A stretch of 64,000 bases of DNA from Odoribacter sp. AF15-53. Its GTDB lineage: Bacteria; Bacteroidota; Bacteroidia; Bacteroidales; Marinifilaceae. Position 1 is the stretch's first letter; every line of letters begins with the position of its first letter. Both the position numbers and the translations under genes were made by a program. Below, in pieces: positions 8,360 through 15,955 of the stretch. A model generated the notes under the pieces. The model was not told the DNA's origin. It did not search any database and was given only the letters and a program-made list of their open reading frames with translations. The stretch covers positions 310,001 through 374,000 of the forward strand of contig NZ_QUHC01000001.1 in NCBI RefSeq assembly GCF_003479425.1, written 5' to 3'.

Positions 8360-10075
8360 TTAGTGAACGGGGAATGCGATGGTGAACCGACTGCCTTTGC
8401 CGACTTCGCTTTCTACCCATATTTTCCCATCGTGGGCTTCCACGAAGTCTTTGGAAATGGCTAAGCCCAGACCGCTACCTTGTACTTTCGTGCCCGGTAC
8501 ACGGAAATAACGATCAAAAATGCTTTGGTGATATCTGGGATCAATGCCTTTCCCGAAGTCTTGAACGAATATCTGGATTGTGTTGTCAATCTCTCGTGCG
8601 CCGATGATGATACGGGAATTTTCTTTCGAGTAATGGATGGCGTTGGAGAGAAGGTTTGTGATGACCCAAGCAATCTTTTCGCTGTCCACGAATAGTTTGT
8701 GTATCTTTTCGGGATACTCCACTTCGATGTTACATTTAAAACGTTCGGCAAGTACCCGCGTTGCCGAGATCGCGTAATTAATCAATTCGATGGGTTTCGT
8801 GATCTTGGGACTTAAAATCAGTTTCCCGGTCTCGACTTGGGTGAGTTTGAGTAGTTCTCCCGTGATATTCAGAAGCCGATCGCTATTTTCTTTGATACTG
8901 TCGGCAAGGGATTGCTGTTCCTCGTTGAGATTACCCACACGCTGGTCTTCCAAGAGTTTCAGACTCATCATGATGGCGGAGATTGGGGTCTTTAACTCGT
9001 GCGAGATAGTGGATATAAACGTGGTTTTGGCAGAATCCAATTCCTTGAACTCCGTGATATTCTTTAACAGGATCACGTTGCCGACTTGTTTCTCTCCTTC
9101 TGTTTCCGTTTCCGTCAGTTTAATCGGAACATATATAGCTTTGAAAAAACTCTCCTTGTTGTCGGCGTATATTTTCAAAGGCTCGTGTTTCTCGTTGGGG
9201 TGTACCAGTTCCCGGATCAGGCGACGTAATAAATCGTTTTTCAATGATAGCTCGTCGGCGGATTGGTGGATCATGTTTTCTCGTTTGAGATTTAGCACGG
9301 CGAGGGCTTCGTTGTTGACGAAAAGGATTTCCCGATTCGGGTTCAGACCGATGATCGGCTCGTGGATGCTGTTGACAATCGCCTCGATGTATTTCTTACT
9401 GGATAACAGACTGGCTAACGAACTTTGCTGGTATTCTTCCAGTCGTTCGGCCATGTCATTAAAAGAGGTTGCCACTTCGTTAAACTCTTGTGTGGAGTGG
9501 AAATGTAACCGTTTCCCGTAGTTGCGTCGGGCTATTTCCAATATTCCTTGGGTTAGTTCGCTGATCGGTTTCGTGATCTGGGAGGGGAACAGGACGAGCA
9601 GGACGAGGGCCACGCCGGCACAACATGTTCCGATAATGGAAATCCACAACGTGGCGTTGTAGGCGGTTTCGGAGGCGATCAGGCTTTTGCGCTGAATGGA
9701 GGCCATGTTCAGACTCATGATTTGGTTCAGGTCCAACCGGAGTTGGCGAATGTTCTTCTCGTTGGGTGCCTCGTCGAGCAATTTGAAGTGACGAGCGAGC
9801 CGCCCAGTTGCTTCGGCCTCGTTGATTTCCGTGATATTCCGGCTTTGTTTCTCTAGGTTTTCCATGAATATATTCAGGGCTTCCCGGTCGGTTTCGAGGT
9901 TGTCAAGGGCGTGGAGCATCCCCTTGGCGTAATCCAGCGAGTTGTAATTATCTGCCAGGATATTTTGGGTGTCATCGGATAGTTTATGAATATAGCTAAT
10001 GGCCAAAGCTCCTAGTAACACGATGATAATGAAAAGGAGTCCGATCCCCGATGTTAATTTAGTCTTTATTTTCAT
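8360..10075 (-). CDS. sensor histidine kinase (HAMP-PAS-HisKA-HATPase)
   Basis: 571 aa from the ATG at 10075. Order: TM1 (residues 8-30), an extracytoplasmic helical sensor region to about 145, TM2 (ISIIGTCCAGVALVLLVLF), HAMP, a PAS domain (IVNSIHEPIIGLNPNREILF), HisKA with the phospho-acceptor His in FISTISHELKTPISA, and HATPase with N box NLLSNAIHYS, G1 DFGKGID and G2 GSGLGLAI. It lies 51 nt downstream of the KdpD-like gene, so the two are probably co-transcribed. In other Bacteroidetes such a kinase follows a short KdpD next to kdpABC, but neither a K+ pump nor a response regulator is encoded here. The signal may still be turgor or c-di-AMP; that is inference. Confidence 0.9.
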   Translation of the reverse strand: MKIKTKLTSGIGLLFIIIVLLGALAISYIHKLSDDTQNILADNYNSLDYAKGMLHALDNLETDREALNIFMENLEKQSRNITEINEAEATGRLARHFKLLDEAPNEKNIRQLRLDLNQIMSLNMASIQRKSLIASETAYNATLWISIIGTCCAGVALVLLVLFPSQITKPISELTQGILEIARRNYGKRLHFHSTQEFNEVATSFNDMAERLEEYQQSSLASLLSSKKYIEAIVNSIHEPIIGLNPNREILFVNNEALAVLNLKRENMIHQSADELSLKNDLLRRLIRELVHPNEKHEPLKIYADNKESFFKAIYVPIKLTETETEGEKQVGNVILLKNITEFKELDSAKTTFISTISHELKTPISAIMMSLKLLEDQRVGNLNEEQQSLADSIKENSDRLLNITGELLKLTQVETGKLILSPKITKPIELINYAISATRVLAERFKCNIEVEYPEKIHKLFVDSEKIAWVITNLLSNAIHYSKENSRIIIGAREIDNTIQIFVQDFGKGIDPRYHQSIFDRYFRVPGTKVQGSGLGLAISKDFVEAHDGKIWVESEVGKGSRFTIAFPVH

Positions 10076-10126
10076 GCCTGTAAACTTAATTCGATTTAAT
10101 GAAATATTCAATATTTACCCGTTGGT

Positions 10127-11251
10127 TTATGAACCGAGGATGATTAAATCCACGTTCAAGGCGGCAAGATTGTCCAACAGTCTCTTGTATCGAAGAGCGG
10201 AGCGAAGATACGAGAACAGGTGTATGTTGGGTTTGCCCACGCAAACGGTGCTGATTTGTCTCTCTTTGCATACATGGATGATCGTCCCGATGATGTCGTC
10301 CGATTGTATTTGCAACACCTCCCCGCCGAGTTCGGATGCCAGTTTGAAGTGGTTGATCAGGTAGCGTTGGTTCGCCAATGGAATCCGGTCTGAACTTTCT
10401 TTGCGGGTTTGCACGTGAAGTACCACGAATTTGCTGTTGTAACGGGTGGCGAGGCGAGCCACTTTGCGAATCAGCTTGCGGGGCGTTTTTTCCTGGCTGC
10501 TGATACAGGCGAGGAAGCGTTCGTGACGCAGGCCGATGTTCTCGACTACCTCGTTTTCGACTTTCTTTTCTACCCGTAAGGCCACTTCTTTTAATGCTAG
10601 TTCTCGTAGTTGCAGGATGTTTTCCGACTTGAAGAAATTACATAAGGCCCGTTCAATCTTGTCTGCCCGGTAGATTTTACCCGCTTTCAGGCGGGTAATC
10701 AGTTCTTCGGCCGTGAGGTCGATGTTCACGACTTCATCCGCCTGTTCCAGCACGCTGTCCGGGACACGTTCTTTGACCTCGATTCCGGCGATATCCTGCA
10801 CTTCGCCATTGAGGCTCTCGATGTGTTGGATGTTGACAGCCGTGATCACGTTGATTCCAGCGTCAAGCAGATCGAGCACGTCCTGCCAGCGCTTTTCGTT
10901 GACACTGCCTTCGGCGTTGGTATGCGCCAGTTCGTCGACGATCACCACTTCCGGGCGAATCTGGAGAATGGTTTGTAAATCCATTTCTTCGATTTCTTTA
11001 CCCTTGTAGAATAGTTTTTTGCGGGGAATGACCGGAAGTCCTTCCAGTTTGGCTTCCGTGTCACCCCGTCCGTGTGTTTCCACGTAACCGACTTGCACGT
11101 CGACCCCGGCGGCGAGCAGGTCGTGGGTTTCCTGTAACATCCGGTACGTTTTTCCGACTCCGGCAATCATTCCGATATATATTTTTAAATGTCCTCTCCG
11201 GGCTTTCCGGATGAGGTCCAAAAAATGTTCAACATTCTGCTCTTTGTCCAT
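10127..11251 (-). CDS. stand-alone KdpD N-terminal sensor protein with USP domain
   Basis: 374 aa from the ATG at 11251 (MDKEQNVEHFLDLIRKA). Residues 15-220 match the KdpD sensor domain with a P-loop (IAGVGKTYRML) and a Walker B-like VVIVDELAHTN; residues about 230-374 form a universal-stress-protein domain (FLACISSQEKTPRKL, IISTVCVGKPNIHL-type segment). The kinase half of classical KdpD (about 890 aa) is absent; a separate kinase gene follows at 10075. In E. coli these cytoplasmic domains bind ATP and, in some bacteria, c-di-AMP to control K+ uptake. Upstream codons to 11413 are open but lack protein character. Confidence 0.88.
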   Translation of the reverse strand: MDKEQNVEHFLDLIRKARRGHLKIYIGMIAGVGKTYRMLQETHDLLAAGVDVQVGYVETHGRGDTEAKLEGLPVIPRKKLFYKGKEIEEMDLQTILQIRPEVVIVDELAHTNAEGSVNEKRWQDVLDLLDAGINVITAVNIQHIESLNGEVQDIAGIEVKERVPDSVLEQADEVVNIDLTAEELITRLKAGKIYRADKIERALCNFFKSENILQLRELALKEVALRVEKKVENEVVENIGLRHERFLACISSQEKTPRKLIRKVARLATRYNSKFVVLHVQTRKESSDRIPLANQRYLINHFKLASELGGEVLQIQSDDIIGTIIHVCKERQISTVCVGKPNIHLFSYLRSALRYKRLLDNLAALNVDLIILGS

Positions 11252-11477
11252 GATGCCAGTAAACAGCAAAAAATATGCTACGTTGAAAATAATATATTTA
11301 TCTGACATGTTGCTAGTGTGTTGCGTGCGAGAGTCCCAATATAGCACGAAATGGAACCATTTCATTTTGGCATGGTCGTTTTTTCCATTTTGAAAAAATG
11401 GGATGCGTGACATTTTGTAACGATTCTAAACAAAATTTGGTCTGCTTTTTGCATTCTTGGGGGAAATTGATGCAGCT

Positions 11478-12275
11478 ATGAGAAAAAAGATTGTTTTATA
11501 TGGTATGATTTTGCTTTTAGGCGGGTGTGATCTGATCGAGTATCACCCGTACGATGTCCGATTGCATGGAGAGTTAGGAATAAATGCCAAAAATATTGCT
11601 CGTATAGAAGAAGCTTGCGAGGGGAAAGATACCCTGCGGTTCGTGCTTATGGGAGATAGCCAGCGTTGGTATGACGAGACGGAAGATTTCGTGAAGGCCG
11701 TTAACAAGCGGGATGACATTGATTTCGTGATTCATGGCGGGGATATATCCGATTTTGGTTTGACCAAGGAGTTCATGTGGGTGCGGGATATCATGGGAAA
11801 ACTTCGTTTTCCTTACGTGGCGTTGTTGGGAAATCACGATATTCTGGGCAACGGGATGGATGTTTTCAATGACGTGTTTGGTGATGAGAATTTTTCTTTT
11901 CGGGCCGGGAAGACTAAATTTGTATGTATGAACACGAATGCCCTGGAGTTTGATTATTCACACCCCGTTCCGGATTTCACGTTCATGTATAATGAGTTAC
12001 AGGACACGGTAGGATGCCCGCGTACGGTTCCAGTGATGCACGTGCAGCCTTTTAATGTCGAGTTTAATAATAATGTGGCTAGGGGTTTTCATGCCTTGTT
12101 GAGAGAGTTCCCGGGAGTGGAATTCTGCTTGCACGCTCACAGTCATTCATTGCTTCACGAGGAGTTGTTTGACGACGGTATCCCGTATATCGGTTGTGCC
12201 GCGATGAAAGATAAAAATTACCTGTTATTTACTTTAACACCGGGAGGATATGAGTATGAAGTGGTCTATTATTAG
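11478..12275 (+). CDS. calcineurin-like metallophosphoesterase lipoprotein
   Basis: 265 aa. The ATG at 11478 gives a lipoprotein signal peptide with lipobox LGGC (Cys about 17). The metallophosphoesterase blocks are visible in order: MGDSQRW (a variant of GDxH), HGGDISDFG (GDxxD), LLGNHD (GNHD) and LHAHSHS (GHxH-like). They bind two metals in this superfamily; the substrate cannot be read from the sequence. The protein would be anchored in the envelope. It overlaps the next gene by 26 nt, which suggests coupled translation. Confidence 0.85.
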   Translation: MRKKIVLYGMILLLGGCDLIEYHPYDVRLHGELGINAKNIARIEEACEGKDTLRFVLMGDSQRWYDETEDFVKAVNKRDDIDFVIHGGDISDFGLTKEFMWVRDIMGKLRFPYVALLGNHDILGNGMDVFNDVFGDENFSFRAGKTKFVCMNTNALEFDYSHPVPDFTFMYNELQDTVGCPRTVPVMHVQPFNVEFNNNVARGFHALLREFPGVEFCLHAHSHSLLHEELFDDGIPYIGCAAMKDKNYLLFTLTPGGYEYEVVYY

Positions 12276-12915
12276 GATCGGGATAATAACTATGTTCATG
12301 GGGATGGTGACGAACGTGATGGGAGGAACGGACGATGATCGGGAACAGAGACGGGCGGAGCGACACCAGCGTAAGCTACAGGAATATCAATCCCGGTGGA
12401 ATAATTTGATTCCTAAATACCAGAACGTGCAATACGCCGGGTCAATGGGTTTGCTTTCTTTGGGAGTCGGTTGGGATTACGGGCGGAAGAAGCAATGGGA
12501 AACGGAAATCATGTTCGGGTTGATTCCAAAATTCTCTTCCAACAAGGCGAAAGTGACGTTCACCTTGAAGCAGAACTATGCTCCCTGGGAAGTAAGTCTT
12601 GGCGGAAAGTGGTGGTTGGAACCGTTGGTAACGGGTTTGTACATGAACACGGTGCTTTCGGATGAATTCTGGGTGAAAGAACCGGAAAAATACCCGAATA
12701 ATTATTATAAATTTTCCACCCGGATACGGTTTCATGTCTTTACCGGGCAGCGCGTGGCATTTGATTTGGGACCACATTCCCCGTTCCGACGGATCACGGC
12801 GTTTTACGAGTTGAGTACGTGCGATTTGTACCTGATCAGTAAAGCCACGAACAAGTATATCAAGGCGTGGGATATTCTAAGTCTTTCGTTCGGCGTGAAG
12901 TTGCATATTTTGTAG
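12250..12915 (+). CDS. exported hypothetical protein, possible outer-membrane barrel
   Basis: 221 aa. The start at 12250 (or the second ATG at 12256) gives a signal peptide ending near NVMG. A charged Arg/Gln helix follows (EQRRAERHQRKLQEYQ), and then alternating hydrophobic strands (SMGLLSLGVGWDYG, WETEIMFGLIP, ILSLSFGVKLHIL) with a C-terminal hydrophobic residue, the style of a small outer-membrane beta-barrel. I do not recognise the family. The overlap with the phosphoesterase lipoprotein suggests a shared envelope role. Confidence 0.7.
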   Translation: MSMKWSIIRIGIITMFMGMVTNVMGGTDDDREQRRAERHQRKLQEYQSRWNNLIPKYQNVQYAGSMGLLSLGVGWDYGRKKQWETEIMFGLIPKFSSNKAKVTFTLKQNYAPWEVSLGGKWWLEPLVTGLYMNTVLSDEFWVKEPEKYPNNYYKFSTRIRFHVFTGQRVAFDLGPHSPFRRITAFYELSTCDLYLISKATNKYIKAWDILSLSFGVKLHIL

Positions 12916-12919
12916 TGGC

Positions 12920-13080
12920 GTTGCCACTACAAGTTACAGGTTGCAGGTTACATTTGCTTTGGATCGCCTGCGGCGAGTTACAAGTTACATTTGCCTTCGG
13001 TAAGTTACAAGTTATCGGCAGCACAAGCTGCCGTAAACAAAGCGCCTCGCAAGGTCCATTGACCTTATGGACTCTTCTGC
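12920..13080. repeat. composite intergenic repeat (heptamer RCARGTT plus nonamer half copy)
   Basis: Heptamers of the RCARGTT type (12926-13020) with CGCCTGCGGCGAG and CCTTCGG hairpins, followed by a half copy of the nonamer-arm family (GGCAGCACAAGCTGCC, then GCGCCTCGCAAGG and TTATGGACT). Confidence 0.75.
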
Positions 13081-13141
13081 CTTCGGCAAGTTACAGGTTG
13101 TTTTAATTGTCCGGTTTGTGATTATTGTGGTATCCTTTTTC

Positions 13142-13149
13142 TATATTTG
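13142..13149 (+). promoter_or_regulatory. -7 promoter box for the hydrolase operon
   Basis: TATATTTG is an exact TAnnTTTG match, with TTTG at 13115-13118 (spacing 23, longer than ideal). It lies 26 bp before the ATG at 13175 and supports that start over an open upstream extension to 13067. Confidence 0.5.
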
Positions 13150-13174
13150 TGATTCAAAGCAAAGAATAACAGGC

Positions 13175-14551
13175 ATGAACAAGATTTTGATCGTAATGGC
13201 GTTTCTCTCGTTTTCTGTGGCATTGAAAGCACAGGATATCACGGGACATTGGGGCGGAAAATTGAACATTCAAGGGATACAGTTGAGGGTTATATTTCAT
13301 ATTGCTCGATCCGGTGATGCGTACGTGACAACGATGGATAGTCCGGATCAGGGAGCCAAGGGAATTCCTACCGGGAAGACGGAATACTCGAATAGCGTGT
13401 TGACGATAGTGGCTCCTGGGATGGGGATGACCTACACGGGAACTTGGCAGGGAAACGATACGATTAAGGGAACCTTCATGCAAAGCGGTATGACATTACC
13501 GTTGGAGTTGATTCGTACGGAAGAGAATTCTTTACGTCCGCAGGAGCCGAAACCTCCTTACCCGTATCACACGGAAGAGGTGACGGTCGAGAACGTGAAA
13601 GCGGGTGTGAAGTTGGCGGGGACGTTGACTTTACCGGAGCGGGAAGGGGATTATCCCGTCGTGATTCTGATCACCGGTAGCGGTCCGCAAAATCGGGACG
13701 AGGAGATAGAGGGACACAAACCGTTTCTCGTGATAGCCGATTATCTTACCCGGCAGGGAATAGGGGTATTGCGGTTGGATGATCGGGGAGTGGGGTTATC
13801 TACCGGGGATTTTGGAAAAGCGACAACGATGGATTTTGCGGATGACATAGAGTCTGCGGTAATATTCTTGAAAAAACGGAAAGTACGTCAGGTTGGACTT
13901 ATCGGGCATAGCGAAGGAGGAATGATCGCTCCTTTGGTTGCCACCCGGACGGAAGGTGTCGATTTTATAGTCCTTCTGGCAGGTCCCGGGTTACGGGGGG
14001 ATAAAATATTGTTAGGGCAACAAGAGGCGATTAGTCGAGCGCTTGGGATGGCTGATAGTGTGTTGAATTATTCTAAAATAGTGAATAAAAAATGTTTTGA
14101 TATCGTGGTGCAAAGCGGTTCGGAGGATAAGGCCGAGGGCGTTTTAAAAAACTATATGGATAGCTTGACCCGGATCGGACGTTTACCCGCGAATATGAAA
14201 AACGAGCAAGGTGCCGAGTTGTGGAGACGACAAGTCTTATCCCCGTGGATGTATTTCTTCGTGACCTATGATCCTGTTCCGACACTGGAGAGTGTGAAAT
14301 GTCCGGTATTGGCTTTGAATGGAAGTAATGATTTACAAGTGCTTCCTGAGAATCTGGAGATAATCAAGAAGGCTTTGGAGGCCGGGGGAAACCGGCAGGT
14401 GACCGTGAAAGAGTTGCCGGGATTGAATCATCTGTTCCAGACGTGCAAATCCGGTTCGCCAACTTTGTACGGTACGATTACGGAGACTTTTTCTCCGGTA
14501 GCATTGAAGGAGATCGGGGAATGGATAGGGAAGCTAAAAGGTAAGAACTAA
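13175..14551 (+). CDS. exported alpha/beta hydrolase
   Basis: 458 aa from the ATG at 13175, with signal peptide MNKILIVMAFLSFSVALKAQ. Residues 20-130 form a small beta domain (DITGHWGGKLN ... YTGTWQGNDTIKGTF). The hydrolase domain follows with oxyanion segment TGSGPQNRDEE, strand LRLDDRGVGLSTGD, the nucleophile elbow GHSEGG, the acid in LALNGSNDLQV and the His in LPGLNHLF: a complete Ser-Asp-His triad. A serine hydrolase or acyl-esterase of the periplasm is the safe call; the substrate is unknown. It is the first of three genes (hydrolase, paralogue, patatin) with gaps of 11 and 4 nt, so an envelope lipid or ester role is plausible. Confidence 0.88.
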   Translation: MNKILIVMAFLSFSVALKAQDITGHWGGKLNIQGIQLRVIFHIARSGDAYVTTMDSPDQGAKGIPTGKTEYSNSVLTIVAPGMGMTYTGTWQGNDTIKGTFMQSGMTLPLELIRTEENSLRPQEPKPPYPYHTEEVTVENVKAGVKLAGTLTLPEREGDYPVVILITGSGPQNRDEEIEGHKPFLVIADYLTRQGIGVLRLDDRGVGLSTGDFGKATTMDFADDIESAVIFLKKRKVRQVGLIGHSEGGMIAPLVATRTEGVDFIVLLAGPGLRGDKILLGQQEAISRALGMADSVLNYSKIVNKKCFDIVVQSGSEDKAEGVLKNYMDSLTRIGRLPANMKNEQGAELWRRQVLSPWMYFFVTYDPVPTLESVKCPVLALNGSNDLQVLPENLEIIKKALEAGGNRQVTVKELPGLNHLFQTCKSGSPTLYGTITETFSPVALKEIGEWIGKLKGKN

Positions 14552-14562
14552 AAGATAAAAAG

Positions 14563-15951
14563 ATGAAAAGGTGTTTGTTTATTAGTGTATTGTTTATGCT
14601 ATTCGGGAATGTGATGGCACAGGATATTACGGGGAAATGGTTTGGAAAATTGGAAGCCAAAGGCATTGTTCTGCGATACGTATTTCATATTGAAGGTGAT
14701 TCTACCGCTTATCGTTGTTTGATGGATATGCCGGATCAGAAAATATTCGGTATACACATGAATCGAGTCACGTTGGAAGCAGGAAAATTGACGCTTGAAT
14801 TGAAGATGTTAACCTTGGTTTACGAGGGAAATTTGAACGAGAAAGGGGAATTTGTGGGAACATACAAGGAGGGGGATCTTGTGTTACCGATGATATTGAG
14901 TCGAACTGAAAGTTCATCACGTCCTCAGGAGCCTCGCGAGCCTTTCCCTTACCGGGTTGAAGAAGTACGATTCGATAATACGAGGAGTGCGGTCACGCTA
15001 GCAGGAACATTAACGCTGCCGGGAGAGGGATCGGATTTTCCCGTAGTCGTGTTGATTAACGAAAACGGGCCACGAAACCGGGATGGAGAGATTGAAGGGC
15101 ATAAACCTTTTGCCGTGCTGGCCGATCACTTGACACGAGAAGGTATTGGTGTGTTGCGTGTGGATGATCGAGGGACGGGCATGTCGACGGGAAATTATAT
15201 GGAGTCTGATCTTGATGATTTTGCCAGTGATACGGAAGCTGCTGTTGCTTATTTGCAAGAGCTCGGTTTTAAGCAGATCGGATTGATCGGTCATGGGTCG
15301 GGAGGATCTATAGCTTCGCTTGTGATAAATCGAATAGAGGGAATCTCTTTCGTGGTGTTACTGGCGGGACCGGGAATCCGGGGGGATGAGTTGATTCCGA
15401 TGCAAATTGCATTGATATTGAAAGCGTCGGGAGCAGATAGTGAGAGTGTGAAGAGAGGCGAGGAGGAAAACCGCCTTTTGTTGAGACATTTGGCAGAAAC
15501 TACAGACCCGGAAGCCGAGAAAAAGTGGGTGAGTAAACGCCTGGCTCGTTTTTATCGTTCGAATCCAAAGCTCGCGTTAATCGGGGGAACAGAGGAAAAG
15601 TATGTGGAAAGACAGATTAAGCGTATATATGTTCCTGAGTTTTTATCTATCGTAAGGCATGATCCGGCTATCATATTGCGAAATATAACGTGCCCGGTAT
15701 TAGCGTTATACGGTGAAAAGGATTTACAGGTTCCCGCTGACATAAATGCTGTAGCAATGCAAAAGATATTAGAAAACTCGCAAAGCAAACAGGCAATAGT
15801 GAAAGTGTTGCCGGGATTGAACCATCTGTTCCAAGAATGTCTAACAGGACAACCCGCAGAATATAGCATGATCGAGCAGACGATGTCTCCTGTTGTACTG
15901 GCGGAAGTCGGCGATTGGATTCGCGAAGTGATGAAGATGAATAAAAAGTAA
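14563..15951 (+). CDS. exported alpha/beta hydrolase paralogue with altered nucleophile elbow
   Basis: 462 aa, with a signal peptide of about 20 residues ending at MAQ. It aligns with the gene before it over the full length (DITGKWFGKLEAKGI, LRVDDRGTGMSTGN, VLPGLNHLFQ), so the two arose by tandem duplication. The nucleophile elbow differs: GHSEGG in the first copy is GHGSGG here, so the position of the nucleophilic Ser holds Gly and a Ser occupies the next position. The oxyanion segment is also changed (ENGPRNRD). Acid (GEKDLQV) and His (LNHLF) remain. It may be inactive, or may have a shifted nucleophile. Confidence 0.85.
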   Translation: MKRCLFISVLFMLFGNVMAQDITGKWFGKLEAKGIVLRYVFHIEGDSTAYRCLMDMPDQKIFGIHMNRVTLEAGKLTLELKMLTLVYEGNLNEKGEFVGTYKEGDLVLPMILSRTESSSRPQEPREPFPYRVEEVRFDNTRSAVTLAGTLTLPGEGSDFPVVVLINENGPRNRDGEIEGHKPFAVLADHLTREGIGVLRVDDRGTGMSTGNYMESDLDDFASDTEAAVAYLQELGFKQIGLIGHGSGGSIASLVINRIEGISFVVLLAGPGIRGDELIPMQIALILKASGADSESVKRGEEENRLLLRHLAETTDPEAEKKWVSKRLARFYRSNPKLALIGGTEEKYVERQIKRIYVPEFLSIVRHDPAIILRNITCPVLALYGEKDLQVPADINAVAMQKILENSQSKQAIVKVLPGLNHLFQECLTGQPAEYSMIEQTMSPVVLAEVGDWIREVMKMNKK

Positions 15952-15955
15952 AGAT

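Noticed and set aside
8480..9521. Long plus-strand ORFs opposite the histidine kinase
   Set aside because: They are antisense to a full set of kinase motifs and have Ser/Arg-rich, shadow-like composition.
11252..11413. N-terminal extension of the KdpD-like protein
   Set aside because: No similarity to KdpD; the family N-terminus begins right after the ATG at 11251.
13067..13174. N-terminal extension of the first alpha/beta hydrolase
   Set aside because: It runs through a repeat and the -7 promoter box; the signal peptide begins at 13175.
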